A stretch of 42,332 bases of DNA, taken from positions 1 through 42,332 of the forward strand of contig CAJLLK010000003.1 of NCBI GenBank assembly GCA_905207515.1, in the 5' to 3' direction. The stretch's first letter is position 1. Every line of letters begins with the position of its first letter. The translations under genes and the position numbers were made by a program. This document shows positions 8,153 through 20,800 of this stretch, one piece after another. The notes beneath the pieces are model-generated. The model had not been told where the DNA came from and did no database searches. It saw only the letters and a list, made by a program, of their open reading frames with translations. The stretch comes from an uncultured Christensenella sp. (lineage in GTDB: Bacteria; Bacillota; Clostridia; Christensenellales; UBA1242).

Positions 8153-8812
8153 ATGGAAAATATTTCAAAAATTGTTTTGTCACAAAAACAAGGTCAAAGG
8201 TTGGGTTATGTTTTGGATGTTGCTTTGGATGCCGATTTGACCTTGCTGGGATATTATGTTGCAGATGAAGAAACAGAAGGAGAATATCTGATAAAGCTGG
8301 ACAACATTTTGAAAATGTCTCCAAATTATATTTTGGTTGAGGACAGTTCGAAGTTGGAGTTTGTTTCAAATCGCACTTCGAGTTTGATAGGCTTGGATGT
8401 TTTGGATGAAAATTGTCTGTCTTACGGTCAAATTGTTGATTTGAAATTTAAAAAAAACAAATGTGAAAAATTGGTCACAACAAAATGTGAACTTTTGCCA
8501 AAGATGATAAAAACTGTTGGCGAAAACGTCGTTTTTGTGGAAACCAAAAAGCGTAGAAAAAAACAAACTTTTGAAAAATTTTCGAAAACTGATTTGCAAG
8601 ATGTTGTTGTCAAGGTTCAAAGTATGACGAAACCTGAGAAAATAAATCTCTCAACTTCTTATTATCTTGGCAAAGTTTGCTTGCAAGATATCTTTGGTTA
8701 TAACAATGAAAGGTTGATTTCAAAAAACGATATTGTCACTCGCTCAATGGTGGAAAAGGCAAGACTTCACAACAAATTGAACCAATTGTTTTTTGCGTTA
8801 AAAAGAGATTAA
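8153..8812 (+). CDS. Tandem PRC-barrel domain protein
   Basis: 219 residues from ATG 8153, chosen for the AAGGAG seven bases upstream; the longer frame from 8045 encodes low-complexity Phe/Lys sequence. Two PRC-barrel-like modules are visible. The first starts SQKQGQRLGYVLDVALD, the second SSLIGLDVLDENCLSYGQIVDLKF. PRC-barrels are small beta-barrels found in RimM, photosynthetic reaction centre H subunits and many small Firmicutes proteins linked to cell envelope or sporulation. A basic Lys/Arg segment follows (ETKKRRKKQ) and a C-terminal helical tail. No signal peptide, so cytoplasmic. Specific function unknown. Confidence 0.75.
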   Translation: MENISKIVLSQKQGQRLGYVLDVALDADLTLLGYYVADEETEGEYLIKLDNILKMSPNYILVEDSSKLEFVSNRTSSLIGLDVLDENCLSYGQIVDLKFKKNKCEKLVTTKCELLPKMIKTVGENVVFVETKKRRKKQTFEKFSKTDLQDVVVKVQSMTKPEKINLSTSYYLGKVCLQDIFGYNNERLISKNDIVTRSMVEKARLHNKLNQLFFALKRD

Positions 8813-8837
8813 TTTCAAAAAAATAATAAAATAATTG

Positions 8838-8888
8838 AAAAAATAAGCAAAAAATGCATTTTTTGATAAATTTTTGCTTATTTTTTGT
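8838..8888 (+). terminator. Terminator after the PRC-barrel gene
   Basis: Sixteen-base perfect stem, 8838-8853 with 8871-8886 (A-rich arm with AAGC, T-rich arm with GCTT), ending in a T-run. The rest of the 254-base gap to 9067 is AT-rich (over 75%), and I see no convincing promoter in it. Confidence 0.8.
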
Positions 8889-9066
8889 TGTTTTTTGAAT
8901 TTTTAATTGATTTTTAATTTTATTTTTTTGTTTAAAATTGTTCGCAACGATTATGATTTTTTTATTCATTTTATTTGTATTTTTGATGGCATTTGTAGTA
9001 TCATAAATATATATAAATTTACTGAATATTTGCGCTGCTTTGAAAATCGAAATCAAAGGGGAAGTT

Positions 9067-11778
9067 ATGGTAAGAATTATTCCAAGAAAAACCAAGGTCA
9101 AATCAGAGTTTATCAGGGGCGTCACTGGGCTGGATATTTTGCTCGGTTTGATTTTTGCCGCCATTGCCATCATTTTGTTTATGACAAACTTTGCGGAAAA
9201 TATTGCTCCAAATTTCAACGTTTGGATTGGCATTGCTTGGTGTATCATTGCCATTTCAATGTTTTTGAAATTCACTGACGACACTCGTTTTTACAACACT
9301 TTGGTGTTTTTGCTCAGATATTCTGTTCAGAAAAAGAAGTTCACAAAGGGCAGTGACAAGAAAAAATCTGACATCCACGAGATGATTGCTTATGAAGGGC
9401 TTTATCAAGACAAGTTTATCAACTTTGGGCCTTATTATGCTCAGGTCATTGAAATTCAACCAATGTTTTTCACTCTTTTGACGGAATATTATCAAGACAA
9501 CGTCATTGAAGGTTTTGCCAACGCGCTCAGACGTTTGAGCATGGACCAAACTTGTGAAATTGTCAAAATTTCCAAGCCGATGATTTTGGATAGATACATA
9601 TACAACGAAAACCACAAATACGACGTTTTGTATGACATGCAATACGACGGTCAAATCACTCAAAAAGAAATTGACGCGCGTTCGCCAATTTTTGAAGAGA
9701 GAGTTTCGCTTTATGAATTTATGAACAGGCAAGCCAAAGTCTTTAAAGACCATTTCTATCTTGTTGTTTATGACAAAGATATGGAACTTTTGGACAACAC
9801 TGTGACTGGCATGATAAATGCCATGGCTTCTTCGCTCAACCCAATGATATCAAGGCGACTTCTTGGCACGGAGCTTATCGTTTTCTTGAAGGCAAATTTG
9901 GGAAAAGATTTTGATGAGCGTGATTTGGAAATTTTGCCAATGACCGAATATATAAATTGGGCAACTCCAAATAAAATCAAATTCAATATCGCTCGTTATT
10001 TTATTGACGACCAATGTTATCGTTGTTATAGCTTGACAGACTATCCGCTGCAAGTCGGAAACGCTTGGGGTGCACAGTTCTTTTTGATGGACAGAACAAA
10101 AGTTGTTATGAAGTTTTCTCCAATGGCAAAACTTGACAGCGAAAAGCAAATTGACCGTGCCATCATGGAAATGGAATCAAAACTTTACAAAGCTGGAAGA
10201 AGTTCCACTCAAATCGAACTTCAAACCCACCTTGACACTTTGAGAGATTTGTTGGTCAGCTTGAAAAACAACAACCAACAGCTTTACAATGTCAACACCT
10301 ACATCGTGGCTGAAGATGCGGCAAAAAAAGATGTCAGAGCGATGCTTAAACAACAGGGCTTTAAATATAGCGAATTGTTCTCAAGACAGATTGACGGCTT
10401 TATTTCTTCAAACGTTTCAAGGCGTGACGACTTTAAAAACAACATGAGAGGCATTCCGACTTCAACGCTGGCAGCTTCTTTCCCATTCATTTCAAATGCT
10501 TTGCAAGACCCAAACGGAATTTATTTGGGCGACAATGAATATCCAGTTTTCGTCGACTTTTTCAAGCGTGACAGAGAAAGAGTCAATTCAAACATGATGG
10601 TCATCGGAAAATCTGGTTCAGGAAAGAGTTATGCCACAAAAACGCTTTTGACCAATTTGGCGGCTGACAACTGCAAAATCTTTATTCTTGACCCAGAAAA
10701 CGAATATAAAGATTTGACAATCAATCTTGGCGGAAAGTTTATCGACGTCGGCTCTTCTCAACACGGAATTATCAATCCTTTCCACGTCATTTCTTCACTT
10801 GAGGCTTCTGAAGACGAAACCGAAGAAGAAGAGATTGAATTTGACGACTTTGGCAGACCAATTGAAAAAGTCAAAAAGGTTGAAGCAGTTGTCGACGACT
10901 CTTTTCCACAGCATTTGCAGTTTTTGGAACAGTTTTTCAGAGTTATTTTGGAAGGTATCAATGCCGACGCGTTTGAAGTTTTAAACTCCCTCGTGCTTGA
11001 CATGTATAAAGAAAAACATATTACCTACAAAACAAATCTTTCCAAGCTTAAACCAGAAGATTATCCGACTTTTGACGACTTATATGACCTTATTTTGAGA
11101 AGAATTAAAACGGCGAAAGACGAATTTTCACTTCGAAATTTGATGACTGTGGAAACTTATATCAAAAAGTTTGCTTCTGGTGGAAGAAACAGTGCACTTT
11201 GGAATGGTCCAACTTCAATTGAAACCAATGAAAATTTTGTTACTTTCAACTTCCAATCGCTTGTTGCTGGAAACAACTCAACAGTTATCAACGCGCAGAT
11301 GCTTCTTGTGTTTAGATATTTAAATAACGAAATTATCAATAATAAAGAGTTTAACAAAAAATATAATAAAAATCGAAAAATTGTCGTTGCAGTCGATGAA
11401 GCTCACATCTTCATCAATCCGAAATATCCTATCGCTTTGGACTTTATGGCTCAAATGGCTAAGCGTATCAGAAAATATGGTGGAATGGAAATTGTCATCA
11501 CGCAGAACATCTCCGACTTTGTTGGCTCTGAAGAAATCAGACGTCAATCGACTGCGGTTATCAATGCGTGTCAATATTCTATGATTTTCTCGCTGTCTCC
11601 AAGTGATATCAATGACCTGGTTCAGCTTTACGAAAAGTCGGGCGGAATAAATCAAGAAGAACAAAACTCCATTGTTACTGCGGGAATTGGTCAAGCTTTC
11701 TTGATAACCAGCCCAACTTCAAGAACAACAATTCAAATTATTGCTCAAGATTATGTTAAAAAATTGTTTGGCGGTTGA
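9067..11778 (+). CDS. PrgI-VirB4 fusion: type IV secretion-like ATPase
   Basis: 903 residues. The first 90 form a PrgI-like module with two membrane segments (about 24-43 and 52-70). The rest is a VirB4/TrbE/CagE-type ATPase, the motor of type IV secretion and conjugation machines. Walker A is GKSGSGKS (514-521); Walker B is VVAVDEAH (Asp777-Glu778). The C-terminal RecA-like features include AKRIRKYGGMEIVITQNISDF and the FNFQSLVAGNNS segment. An acidic insertion (DETEEEEIEFDDFG) lies after Walker A. The start is ATG 9067 (AAAGGGGAAG upstream), not the TTG at 9040. It is followed 22 bases later by the giant lipoprotein gene, with an RBS, so the two probably form one transcript. No relaxase, VirD4, VirB6 or transfer genes are in the window. 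ATPase family sure; substrate unknown. Confidence 0.9.
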   Translation: MVRIIPRKTKVKSEFIRGVTGLDILLGLIFAAIAIILFMTNFAENIAPNFNVWIGIAWCIIAISMFLKFTDDTRFYNTLVFLLRYSVQKKKFTKGSDKKKSDIHEMIAYEGLYQDKFINFGPYYAQVIEIQPMFFTLLTEYYQDNVIEGFANALRRLSMDQTCEIVKISKPMILDRYIYNENHKYDVLYDMQYDGQITQKEIDARSPIFEERVSLYEFMNRQAKVFKDHFYLVVYDKDMELLDNTVTGMINAMASSLNPMISRRLLGTELIVFLKANLGKDFDERDLEILPMTEYINWATPNKIKFNIARYFIDDQCYRCYSLTDYPLQVGNAWGAQFFLMDRTKVVMKFSPMAKLDSEKQIDRAIMEMESKLYKAGRSSTQIELQTHLDTLRDLLVSLKNNNQQLYNVNTYIVAEDAAKKDVRAMLKQQGFKYSELFSRQIDGFISSNVSRRDDFKNNMRGIPTSTLAASFPFISNALQDPNGIYLGDNEYPVFVDFFKRDRERVNSNMMVIGKSGSGKSYATKTLLTNLAADNCKIFILDPENEYKDLTINLGGKFIDVGSSQHGIINPFHVISSLEASEDETEEEEIEFDDFGRPIEKVKKVEAVVDDSFPQHLQFLEQFFRVILEGINADAFEVLNSLVLDMYKEKHITYKTNLSKLKPEDYPTFDDLYDLILRRIKTAKDEFSLRNLMTVETYIKKFASGGRNSALWNGPTSIETNENFVTFNFQSLVAGNNSTVINAQMLLVFRYLNNEIINNKEFNKKYNKNRKIVVAVDEAHIFINPKYPIALDFMAQMAKRIRKYGGMEIVITQNISDFVGSEEIRRQSTAVINACQYSMIFSLSPSDINDLVQLYEKSGGINQEEQNSIVTAGIGQAFLITSPTSRTTIQIIAQDYVKKLFGG

Positions 11779-11800
11779 TTTTTAAATTAAAAGGAACTGT

Positions 11801-14800
11801 ATGTCAAAAGTTTTGAAAAACGTTTTAATAGGTTTGTGTGGCGTGTTTGCATTTTTGTTTGCAGGTGTCTTTTTTGTCGGCTGCAACAGAGATTACAGCA
11901 ATATTCAGCTAACGGCTGACCAGCAAAACTTGGTTTTAAACAAAGACGACAGCGAAACAGTGGTGTTTACACTTGAAAATTATGTCGGCGGCTTCAGCAA
12001 CAGGGTGCAAATTAATGCACTTTCCGACGGGCAAACCGAAATTTTCTCTTATTCAGAGCCTATTTATTTAAGCGACAACGAATTTCAAGTCACTGTGACT
12101 GGAACTGCGGGCGGAACGGGCAGACTTGAAGTTAAAACGTTGCAAGGTGGCAAAACTTGTTATGTTGACATCAATGTGGAACAATATTCTTCTTCAATGG
12201 AATATGACAACAGTGTGCTTTATGTTTCAAACGAAACGGATTTTGTTCCGACTGCTGACATTTTTGATTTTGACAACAACACAACTCACAAAGAGCTCTC
12301 TTATTTCTATCTCGAACCAGTTTTGGATGTGGATGGCTATCTCACGCCCGCTTTGGACCTTGAAGAATTGAAAAATTATGACTTGGTGGGCATTGAAACC
12401 AATGAACAAAACTCTTACGCCACTTTTTCAGATGGGGTGAGTTTGCCAATAAACATCGATATCATCCAATTTGACAGAGTGGTTTTGAACAAAACAGACA
12501 CTGGGAACTCGTTAATTTTGCAGTATCAGGATGCCAATCACAATGTCGAACTTCAAAGTCAAATTTTGATGCTTGCGGTCTATGACCATTCTTTGCCAGA
12601 AAATGGTGGAGACGCTTACGAAAACATTTTGTATGTTGTTTCGCCGGTTTATGTTTTGCCAAGTTTGGAATTTTCTGTGGAAGGCGGCTATATCGACCCT
12701 GAAACGCAGCAAATTGACTTTCAACCTTTTGAAGATGACTCAATCAGAGTTGTTCCAAACAACACATATATGAGAGAATATGTTTTGAAAATCACTCTGA
12801 ACAATTCTTTCGCACAAGACCAAATTGTCGACAGTTCTCCAATCGAATTTTTTAAGTCGCAGTCCAACAACTATGTTGACATTGACTTTTTCAATTATGA
12901 AGGCGAAGAACCGCAAGAAAATGTGAGATATTTTAAAATTTCTCAAAATTCTCAGACGCAAACAGAGACAAGATTTACCATTGAAATCATGTATAACATT
13001 GCTCAAGATATCGACGACGAAAGCGTGCATGTGAGAAAAGATTTTCAGGCGAACATTGAAATCGCTCCAAATGCACTTCTTGTCAACGGCACGCCAGAAC
13101 CTGAAAAAATCACTCTCTACAACTATTATCAATTTCCAGAATTTGGCTGGAATGAGCTTGTTTTTGATGTCGCTTCGGGCTTGGAATCTTCGCCAAATTT
13201 TGACGGAATTTATTTCGAGTTTGACGCAAGTTATCTCGATTTGACTTACAATGGCATCAACGTCGTTTCTGACCCAGACGGAACAGGCAGACTTTACACA
13301 GATTTGAGTGTGCCATTCTATATCCGCGGAGCTTATGACTGCGAAGGAATTGACGAAATCACGCTGACTGTGCATTTAAAAAGTGATATTTTGCAAAATC
13401 AAGAGACCAATGAGATTGTTTTGCCGATAACTTTTGAAATTGTTGAAGGCGCAAGGGATATTTTTGTTGACGCCAACTATCAAAATTACAACCGCACATT
13501 CAACTTAGATTTTGAAGCCGGAACGCAAGATTTCAACAATGTTATCTATGCCGACCAACTCTTTCAATACACAATTTACAGCCTTGACGACGGCGATGAT
13601 GTCGTTGATATAGACACTCATGACGAAAATCCATACCTTGCAGGGAATTTTCTCAATTTGTCAATAACTCCAAAAGCAATTGGCACGGGATATTACAACA
13701 TCTATCTTGACAACGGCATGATGATAACCCTCACTTTCAATGTTTCAAGAACGCTCAAAGCAGAAACAACATCCATTCAGCTTTCCAGTGAAGGCAACGA
13801 TGCGGTGACAAATTTTGCTGTTTTGAGTGACGGTCAGGAAGAATATAACAACATCGTTTCCATGGAAATTTTAAACTCTTCAACTCGTGACAGAGTGACG
13901 TTTGGAAGCTTGGCTTATCTGGATGTTGTGGCAAACACAACAAGAGAAAACATTGAGTTTGTTCCACGAGAAGCGGGGATTATTTCTGTGGTCTCCACAG
14001 GCGCAAACTATCGCATCACAACTTTAGATAATGGATATGTTGCTGTTGACTTAACTTTGACTGGACAAACAATTGAAAACTTTAGGACTTTGCCTATTGA
14101 ATTGAACTATATAATATACATAAGTTCTTATTCTCTTTTGGAAGAATTTTATCTCAGAAATGGCAACAACTACGCTTTGAACAACACAATTTATCGTGGC
14201 GGAGACGACGAAAGTGCTTCGGTCAGCTTCTCTGTGACGGCAAATAACGAGCGTTCTTTTGGTTTTTATCGTTATACTTTCTTGTCAAGTGCGTTGCCTG
14301 AGTTCTTCAACAACCCGACTCAAGTTCAAGATGGTTTGGAATATTATGTTCAAGACAGTCAAATCGGAACATTTATGAACTACACCACTTTTGACCAAGA
14401 GTATATCTATTTCTATGCACAAGATGCTGCAGGAACAGCTATCAGTCCGTCAATCGTGGCGACAATTTCTGTGACCGATGAAGACGGAAATCAGGTGGAA
14501 ACTCCAAAAACAATCAAACTTGTTTTGAACAACAGCTTGATGTTCTATGCCCAAAACGACACTTATGTTTATGAAGAAAAAGATGATTTAGGAAACGTTA
14601 TAAACACGCTTATCTATACAATCGAATTCGAAAATATGATTTATTCTGTGGATGTGTTTGGTGAATTTGACTTAAACAACTTTACTTATCGCACAACTTC
14701 GACATTTGATTATCAGTTGACTTTGAGTTCAAACGTCAGACAAAGAAACTTGACGAGAAGATTTGATGCCACAATAAATTGTCGACCTTTTCAATCGGTT

Positions 14801-17800
14801 GAAAGCATTTCTTTGACTTCCAGCGTGACAGAACTCAACTTTTCAAATGATGTTTTGACTTACACTTTGGGCGTTTACACTTATCCGACAAATTCAACAA
14901 ACAAAAATTTGAATGTTGACATCATTCGAACAAACGACAATCCATATTCAATTCTCGACTACACAATTGACTATAGTGGAAGAGAAACGGGAACTTATTC
15001 CATAACTTTCTCATGCGAAAACTTCTTCAACGCTCATCAAGACGATATCGTCGACATTGAAGATAGCTTGACGGGAACAATCTTTATCTATCCATCTGAA
15101 TGGGGCGACAACTATTCGTCGATAAACAGCAATTTGAGACCTATTGAAATTGATTTCCAATATCGAAATGGTTCGATCAACAACCCTTATCTTCTTGAAA
15201 CTGTGGAAGATATTCAAAACATAAACACAAACGAAATCACTTTGAGAAGTCACTATGAGCTTGCCAGTGTGATTGACATGACAAGTGTTGAAAACTTCAC
15301 TCCAATCGGCATTTTAACAGACGGAGAAGGAAAGACGGTTGTTGGTTTCAGCGGCTCAATTGTCGGCACAAGCTCTCAAGCGGCAATCACAAATGTTGTT
15401 GTCACAGAAAACAATTTTCTTGAAGAAGTTGATGGTGTTTATTATGGCGGCTTGTTTGCAAAAATCAATGACAACTACACCTATTATGTAAACGGAGAAG
15501 AACGCAGCTTCACTCCGACAATCAACAACATTTCAGTGTCTGGAAGTTTCAATCTTGACATGCCGGGAAGTGGCTATCTAAGCTTGGTTGCGGCTGTCAA
15601 TGAAGGCGAACTCGTCAACGTTGGCACACGTGTTTCAAGTTCGAAAATTGACACGGCAGACAACTCGGTTGTTTATGTTGGAGCAATTTCTGGTGTCAAC
15701 TATGGTCTGATTTTGCAAGATTTCACATTCTATGAAAGTGGAAACGGAACTTCAAAGATTTTGGCATATTTCAACGATGCTTTGACGATAAACATGCGCT
15801 ATTCCAACGTTTTTGCGGGCGGAATTGCTGGTTTTTCAAGCGGGCAAATCAAACGCATCACTTCTCAAAACCTTTCACTCTATGGCTATTCGTCTTATTC
15901 AGCTTACACGCTCATCGACGTGACGGGCGTTGGTTCAAACAACGGGCATCAGAATGTTGCCGTGGGCGGAGCTGTCGGGCTTTCTTCTTTCAACACTCAA
16001 TCAACCTTTGTCGGTGCTGGCGGCGGCGCAACCGATTTGCTTTTGCCAGAAATTGAAATCGGCGATGTCTATCTTGACGCAAATGACGGCAGCTTGATTG
16101 AAAACTTATTGGTAGGCGGAGAGATTGACACCACAGCACTTGTCGACAGTGTCGATTATGTCGGCGGAATTGCTGGCTATGTCGACGCAGTCAACACCAG
16201 AAGAATAACTTTCAGAGACAACACTTCAAGAATGTTTTTGAGAGCACAAGAATACGTCGGCGGAATTGTCGGCTTTGATGTCTATTCGACAGCTTATAAC
16301 GACAACGGCAGGTCTTATTTTGAACCTAACACCATTGAAGCAGTTGACGACGGCAGAAGTGCGTTCTATGCTGCGGCAATCATCAAAACAAACGCTTTTC
16401 CTGACGGAGCAATTGACACAACTTCAAAAGGCGATGCATTCTTCGCAATCGGCAATGCTTCAAGAAACAACGCCGCTTATGGAACTGACATCTTCACTGT
16501 TTCGTCTTATTTGCAGAGAAACAAAGATGACATCGTTTTGTTTGACGGCGAGAATGCCGCATCTGCCACAGTTGTCAATGCAAATTCTTCTTCGACAGAC
16601 AATTTCTATGGAGATTATATTGTTGTTGAAAGAATAAGCAGCGGAAACAACAATTATTACATCAGAAACACCTTCGAATTTGAAAAGAAGATGGTTGAAC
16701 TGGGGCTTGAAGACAGTGACTTTGTCATGACGTCTGATCAGCCAAACAGTCCGACAGTCTATTTTATGTATTATTTCTCGGTGGAGAGCGTGCTGAATGG
16801 CACAACAGCTTCTCAAGTTCAAATTGACGAGCTCAACGAAACGCTCAATGTTTACACGCCAAACAATCCGTTCTATCCTTTCGCATTGACAAATCAAGAA
16901 GTGAACATTGTTTCTTCAAGCACAAGCATTTTGTCAATTGATATAAACGGAAACATCACACTGAGACGACCGGGGCTTGCAATCATCAATCTGTCAAGCA
17001 TTGTCAACACTCAAACGACGCGACAAATTTATGTTTATGTGGTCAACTATTTTGATAAAAACGTGACAACTTCAATGTTCTACACAAGCAAAACATCTGA
17101 TGGTGTGCTTGTCAATAACAACTCTACATCCACAATTTATGGCAATTCGACATCCAGATTGGAACTTGTTCCAAGTTATTCTCTCGACAAAGTTGATGGC
17201 GAAGACTATCTTATTGACGGCGAAAGAGTGTTCATTTCGGGAAATGGCGTTTTAAACTATAGAAATGTCAACTATGTTTTGACCAAAAACTATCAAATGA
17301 CAGTTGATTATTCGCCAAAAGATGACGAAAATTATTTCTCAAGAGTTGAAATAAGCAATCAAACAGTGTTTTTATATAAAAATCCAAACAAAAATCCTGA
17401 CGAAACTTCGACCGACACTTATCAGTTTGTGCCTGTCTTGAAAACGGAAATTGTGGTTGACGGAACGACCTACACTTATTTCTACGAGCTGTCAAACGCC
17501 GAAATCAATCTCAATGTCAGATATCGCGAACAAGCCACTTCAATCAAAGGGAACTTCGGCTCGTTTAATTTGCAATCAAATGGCGATTTCAGTGACACAA
17601 TCACGGTTGTTTCGACAAATCCGCAAGAACTTTTGTTCTATCAAGTGTTCTTTAATGGCGAGCTTATTCAAAACAGATTGCCAGGAGCGGTCGGCGACAT
17701 CAATGAAAACACTTGGGAAAGCTATATCAATTATGGCGGCGACTATTCAAACAATGACCAATTCTTCAATCTCCATTTTGAAAGAAGAGCGGGTGAGCAA

Positions 17801-20800
17801 AATGTGTTTGACTACACCTGCGAAGTCAACACTTTGAGCAACAGATTTTTGACAAACAGAGATATCTATGGCGAATATGTTGTCACTTTCTATGCCAGCC
17901 AGCTTGAAGAAGGTGTGACTTATTCAATAAGAATAAATTTGACCGAAGCCAAGATAAATTCAATCAGCATCAGCAACTTCTCACATATGTCGGACATTTC
18001 TGTGGAAGATTATGTTATTGTTCCTTCTCAAAGAGGTCTGCTGGAAATCACGCTTGACCCAGTTGAAGGCATCTTTGACGAAATATCAATTTCAAACAAT
18101 GCGGCAAATTATGCATCTGGCGCAAACGAAGCCACTTTGACTTTTGTCTATGAAAAAGTTGGACAGACCGAAGTGGAATATGTTTTGGCACCGACATTTG
18201 GAGATTATGCGAACGGCACTTTGTCTTTCACATATGCCGAACTTATGGAATTTTTTGACAACTTAAATGAAAGTTTTGCAGACGAAAATGCTTCAGTGAG
18301 CTATGTTGGCAAGATTTATGTTTCTTACTTCATGCCGTCAGTAAATGTTGAAGACGGTCAAGAAGCTGGCTTTGATGTTGAAGTGAGATATGGAAATGAC
18401 CTTCCAAAAACACAGACCTTGCCACTGACAATTCAGCTTGGAAGTTATGCTCAGCTCGAATTTGCCGATAAAGAAGCTTATGGCGGAAGATATTATGTCG
18501 CTCGTGGTCTTTCTTATGACATGGTTTTGAATTACTATGGTTTCAGCCCAGAAACAGACATTTCAATTCGTTCAACCAATTTAAACATCGTCAACATCTC
18601 GCAAGTGAATGGCAATTATGTTTTGCAAGTCACTTCAAATCCAATAAGCTACAACAATGACAATGGTTATAGGGTGGACATCATCACAACAGCCACAAAA
18701 ATTGTGGACGGAAATGTGGTTAGATTTGAAGATACGCTGGAACTTTATGTGATGGAATATGTTGTCGACTATGTTTATCAAGAAGGGCGAAACGAAGACA
18801 TTGTGCGCGGCATGAGCAATGGAGTTATCAGCACCGCAGTCGGAAACCCTTATAGACTCGAGTTTGACATCAGAAACTTTTTGGAATATGACACAACAAA
18901 CTCTGAAATCCAAAGTGAAGTAGAAAATTTTGTCAATGAAATGACACAAAACATCACTTGGCAAGTTTATTACAACAACGCTGTCACAACTTTGACCGCT
19001 TCGACATCTTTGAGAAATGATTATTTCACAATCAATGGCTTCACTGTGACGCCTCTTGTTGTTTACAATGCCGAAAGCGACATCTATCATTTCTCGGCGG
19101 GCGCTTATTATACAATGCTCAACGGAAGATATTCTTTCAGTTCAGTTTCAAACGAAAACAGAATTTACACCGAGTTTTCTTTCGATGTGCACAACCAAAG
19201 CACGCAAGACAGCCCAAACCCTGTGAGAACTTATGAAGAATTTTTGGATATGCGTGAAGGTGAGTGGTATATTTTGCTTGACGACATTGTTTTGCCAGGG
19301 AATGAATATGCAACAGCTCATCAAATGGAAGAATTTAAACCGATTTCAACAAACATTGCGGGTCTTGACGGAAATGGTTATGCTTTGATTTTGAATGGAA
19401 CTTACAACTTCACAGATTTGTCTGATGTTGGCGTCTTTTCAAGCATTGGTGCTGACACAGTCATTCAAAATGTCACGGTCAAACTTTCTGGCGCGGTCAA
19501 CTTCAGACTGAACGTTGAAACTTTCAACGTTGGGCTTTTGGCGGCAAACAACGCCGGCATAATCACAAACTGTTCGGTGGAAAGCGAAGCTTATGAAAAC
19601 ACATTGTCAATTTTGAACTCTGTGACCTTCACTGATTCTTATGTCGCTGGACTTGTCGCAATGAATGATGGATATATCACAAACTCTCGCTCGAGCGTCA
19701 GAATTTTGAGCAATGCTCATCTTTCGGGCTTTGTGGGGGTAAATTCAAATACAGGCTTGATTGCAAGTTCGGCGTTTGTCGGCGGCACGCTGAGAAGTGC
19801 CACAGCAACTGAATACACTGCTGGCTTTGTCATTGAAAACAATGGTCAAATTTACACATCTTATGTCAGCGGAAATCCTGAAGCGGGCAAGCTTTATTAT
19901 GACGGCACAGAAAATTATATCTTGTCCAGCAACCATGTTGCGGGTTTTGCATTTACAAACACAAACACCATTGAAGATTGTTACTCAAACACAAGACTTA
20001 TTCAAAGTGGTGCGTTCACGGCTGGTTTTGTGTTTGAAAACTCTGGCAACATTGCAAGATGTTTCTCAACCAGCATCTTTGAAAATTTGCAAAGCTCAAA
20101 CTATGGTTTTGCGAGAGCAAACTATCTTATCACTGACAATGAAACCACAAGCGATGGAACAATTCTTGACTGTTTCTATCTGCAAGACAGTGGCATAAAC
20201 GAAGGTGTGGGTGACATCAGAAATGTCGCTGGACAAATTGAAATTGAAAAACTTTCCATTCAAGCTTTTGGTGACATGGACAATTTCTCAAATTTTGTTG
20301 TTACACAGGGAAGAGACACAAGTTCGGTTTGGTTCTTCAACAACGACACAACAAACTTTGCAAATTTTGGCGGTGCAGCGTTCAACACGGGCAGAATTGA
20401 ACTTGTTGCGCCAAACATTGTGGCTTTCTCTCAAAGAGAACTGGACAGAATTGAAACTGTTGTTGATGCAACAACAGGAGCATCTTATGCAAGATATATT
20501 TACACTTACACTTCAGATGCGCTTGGAACGGTTTACAATCCAATTTTGATAAGCGATGCTGAAACAATGGAAAATTATATCTTGCAAGAAAACAACGCTG
20601 CAAATTACAACTATAGATATTATAGATTGATAAGCGACATTGATTATTCTGAATATATCTTCAACAGCAAACTTTTCACAACAAGATTTATGGGCTATTT
20701 TGAAGGTAACTTTATGACGGTTTCAAACATTTCACTTTTGTCAAGCGACCCGATGACTTATGCGGGATTGTTTGCTGAAGTCGGCAGGTCAAGTTTGTTG

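Noticed and set aside
9040..9066. TTG start for the VirB4-like gene
   Set aside because: ATG 9067 has AAAGGGGAAG at proper spacing and gives the expected PrgI-like N-terminus; the TTG has no RBS.
9067..11778. Ordinary conjugative element
   Set aside because: Only the VirB4-like motor is present; no relaxase, coupling protein, VirB6 or replication genes within the window.
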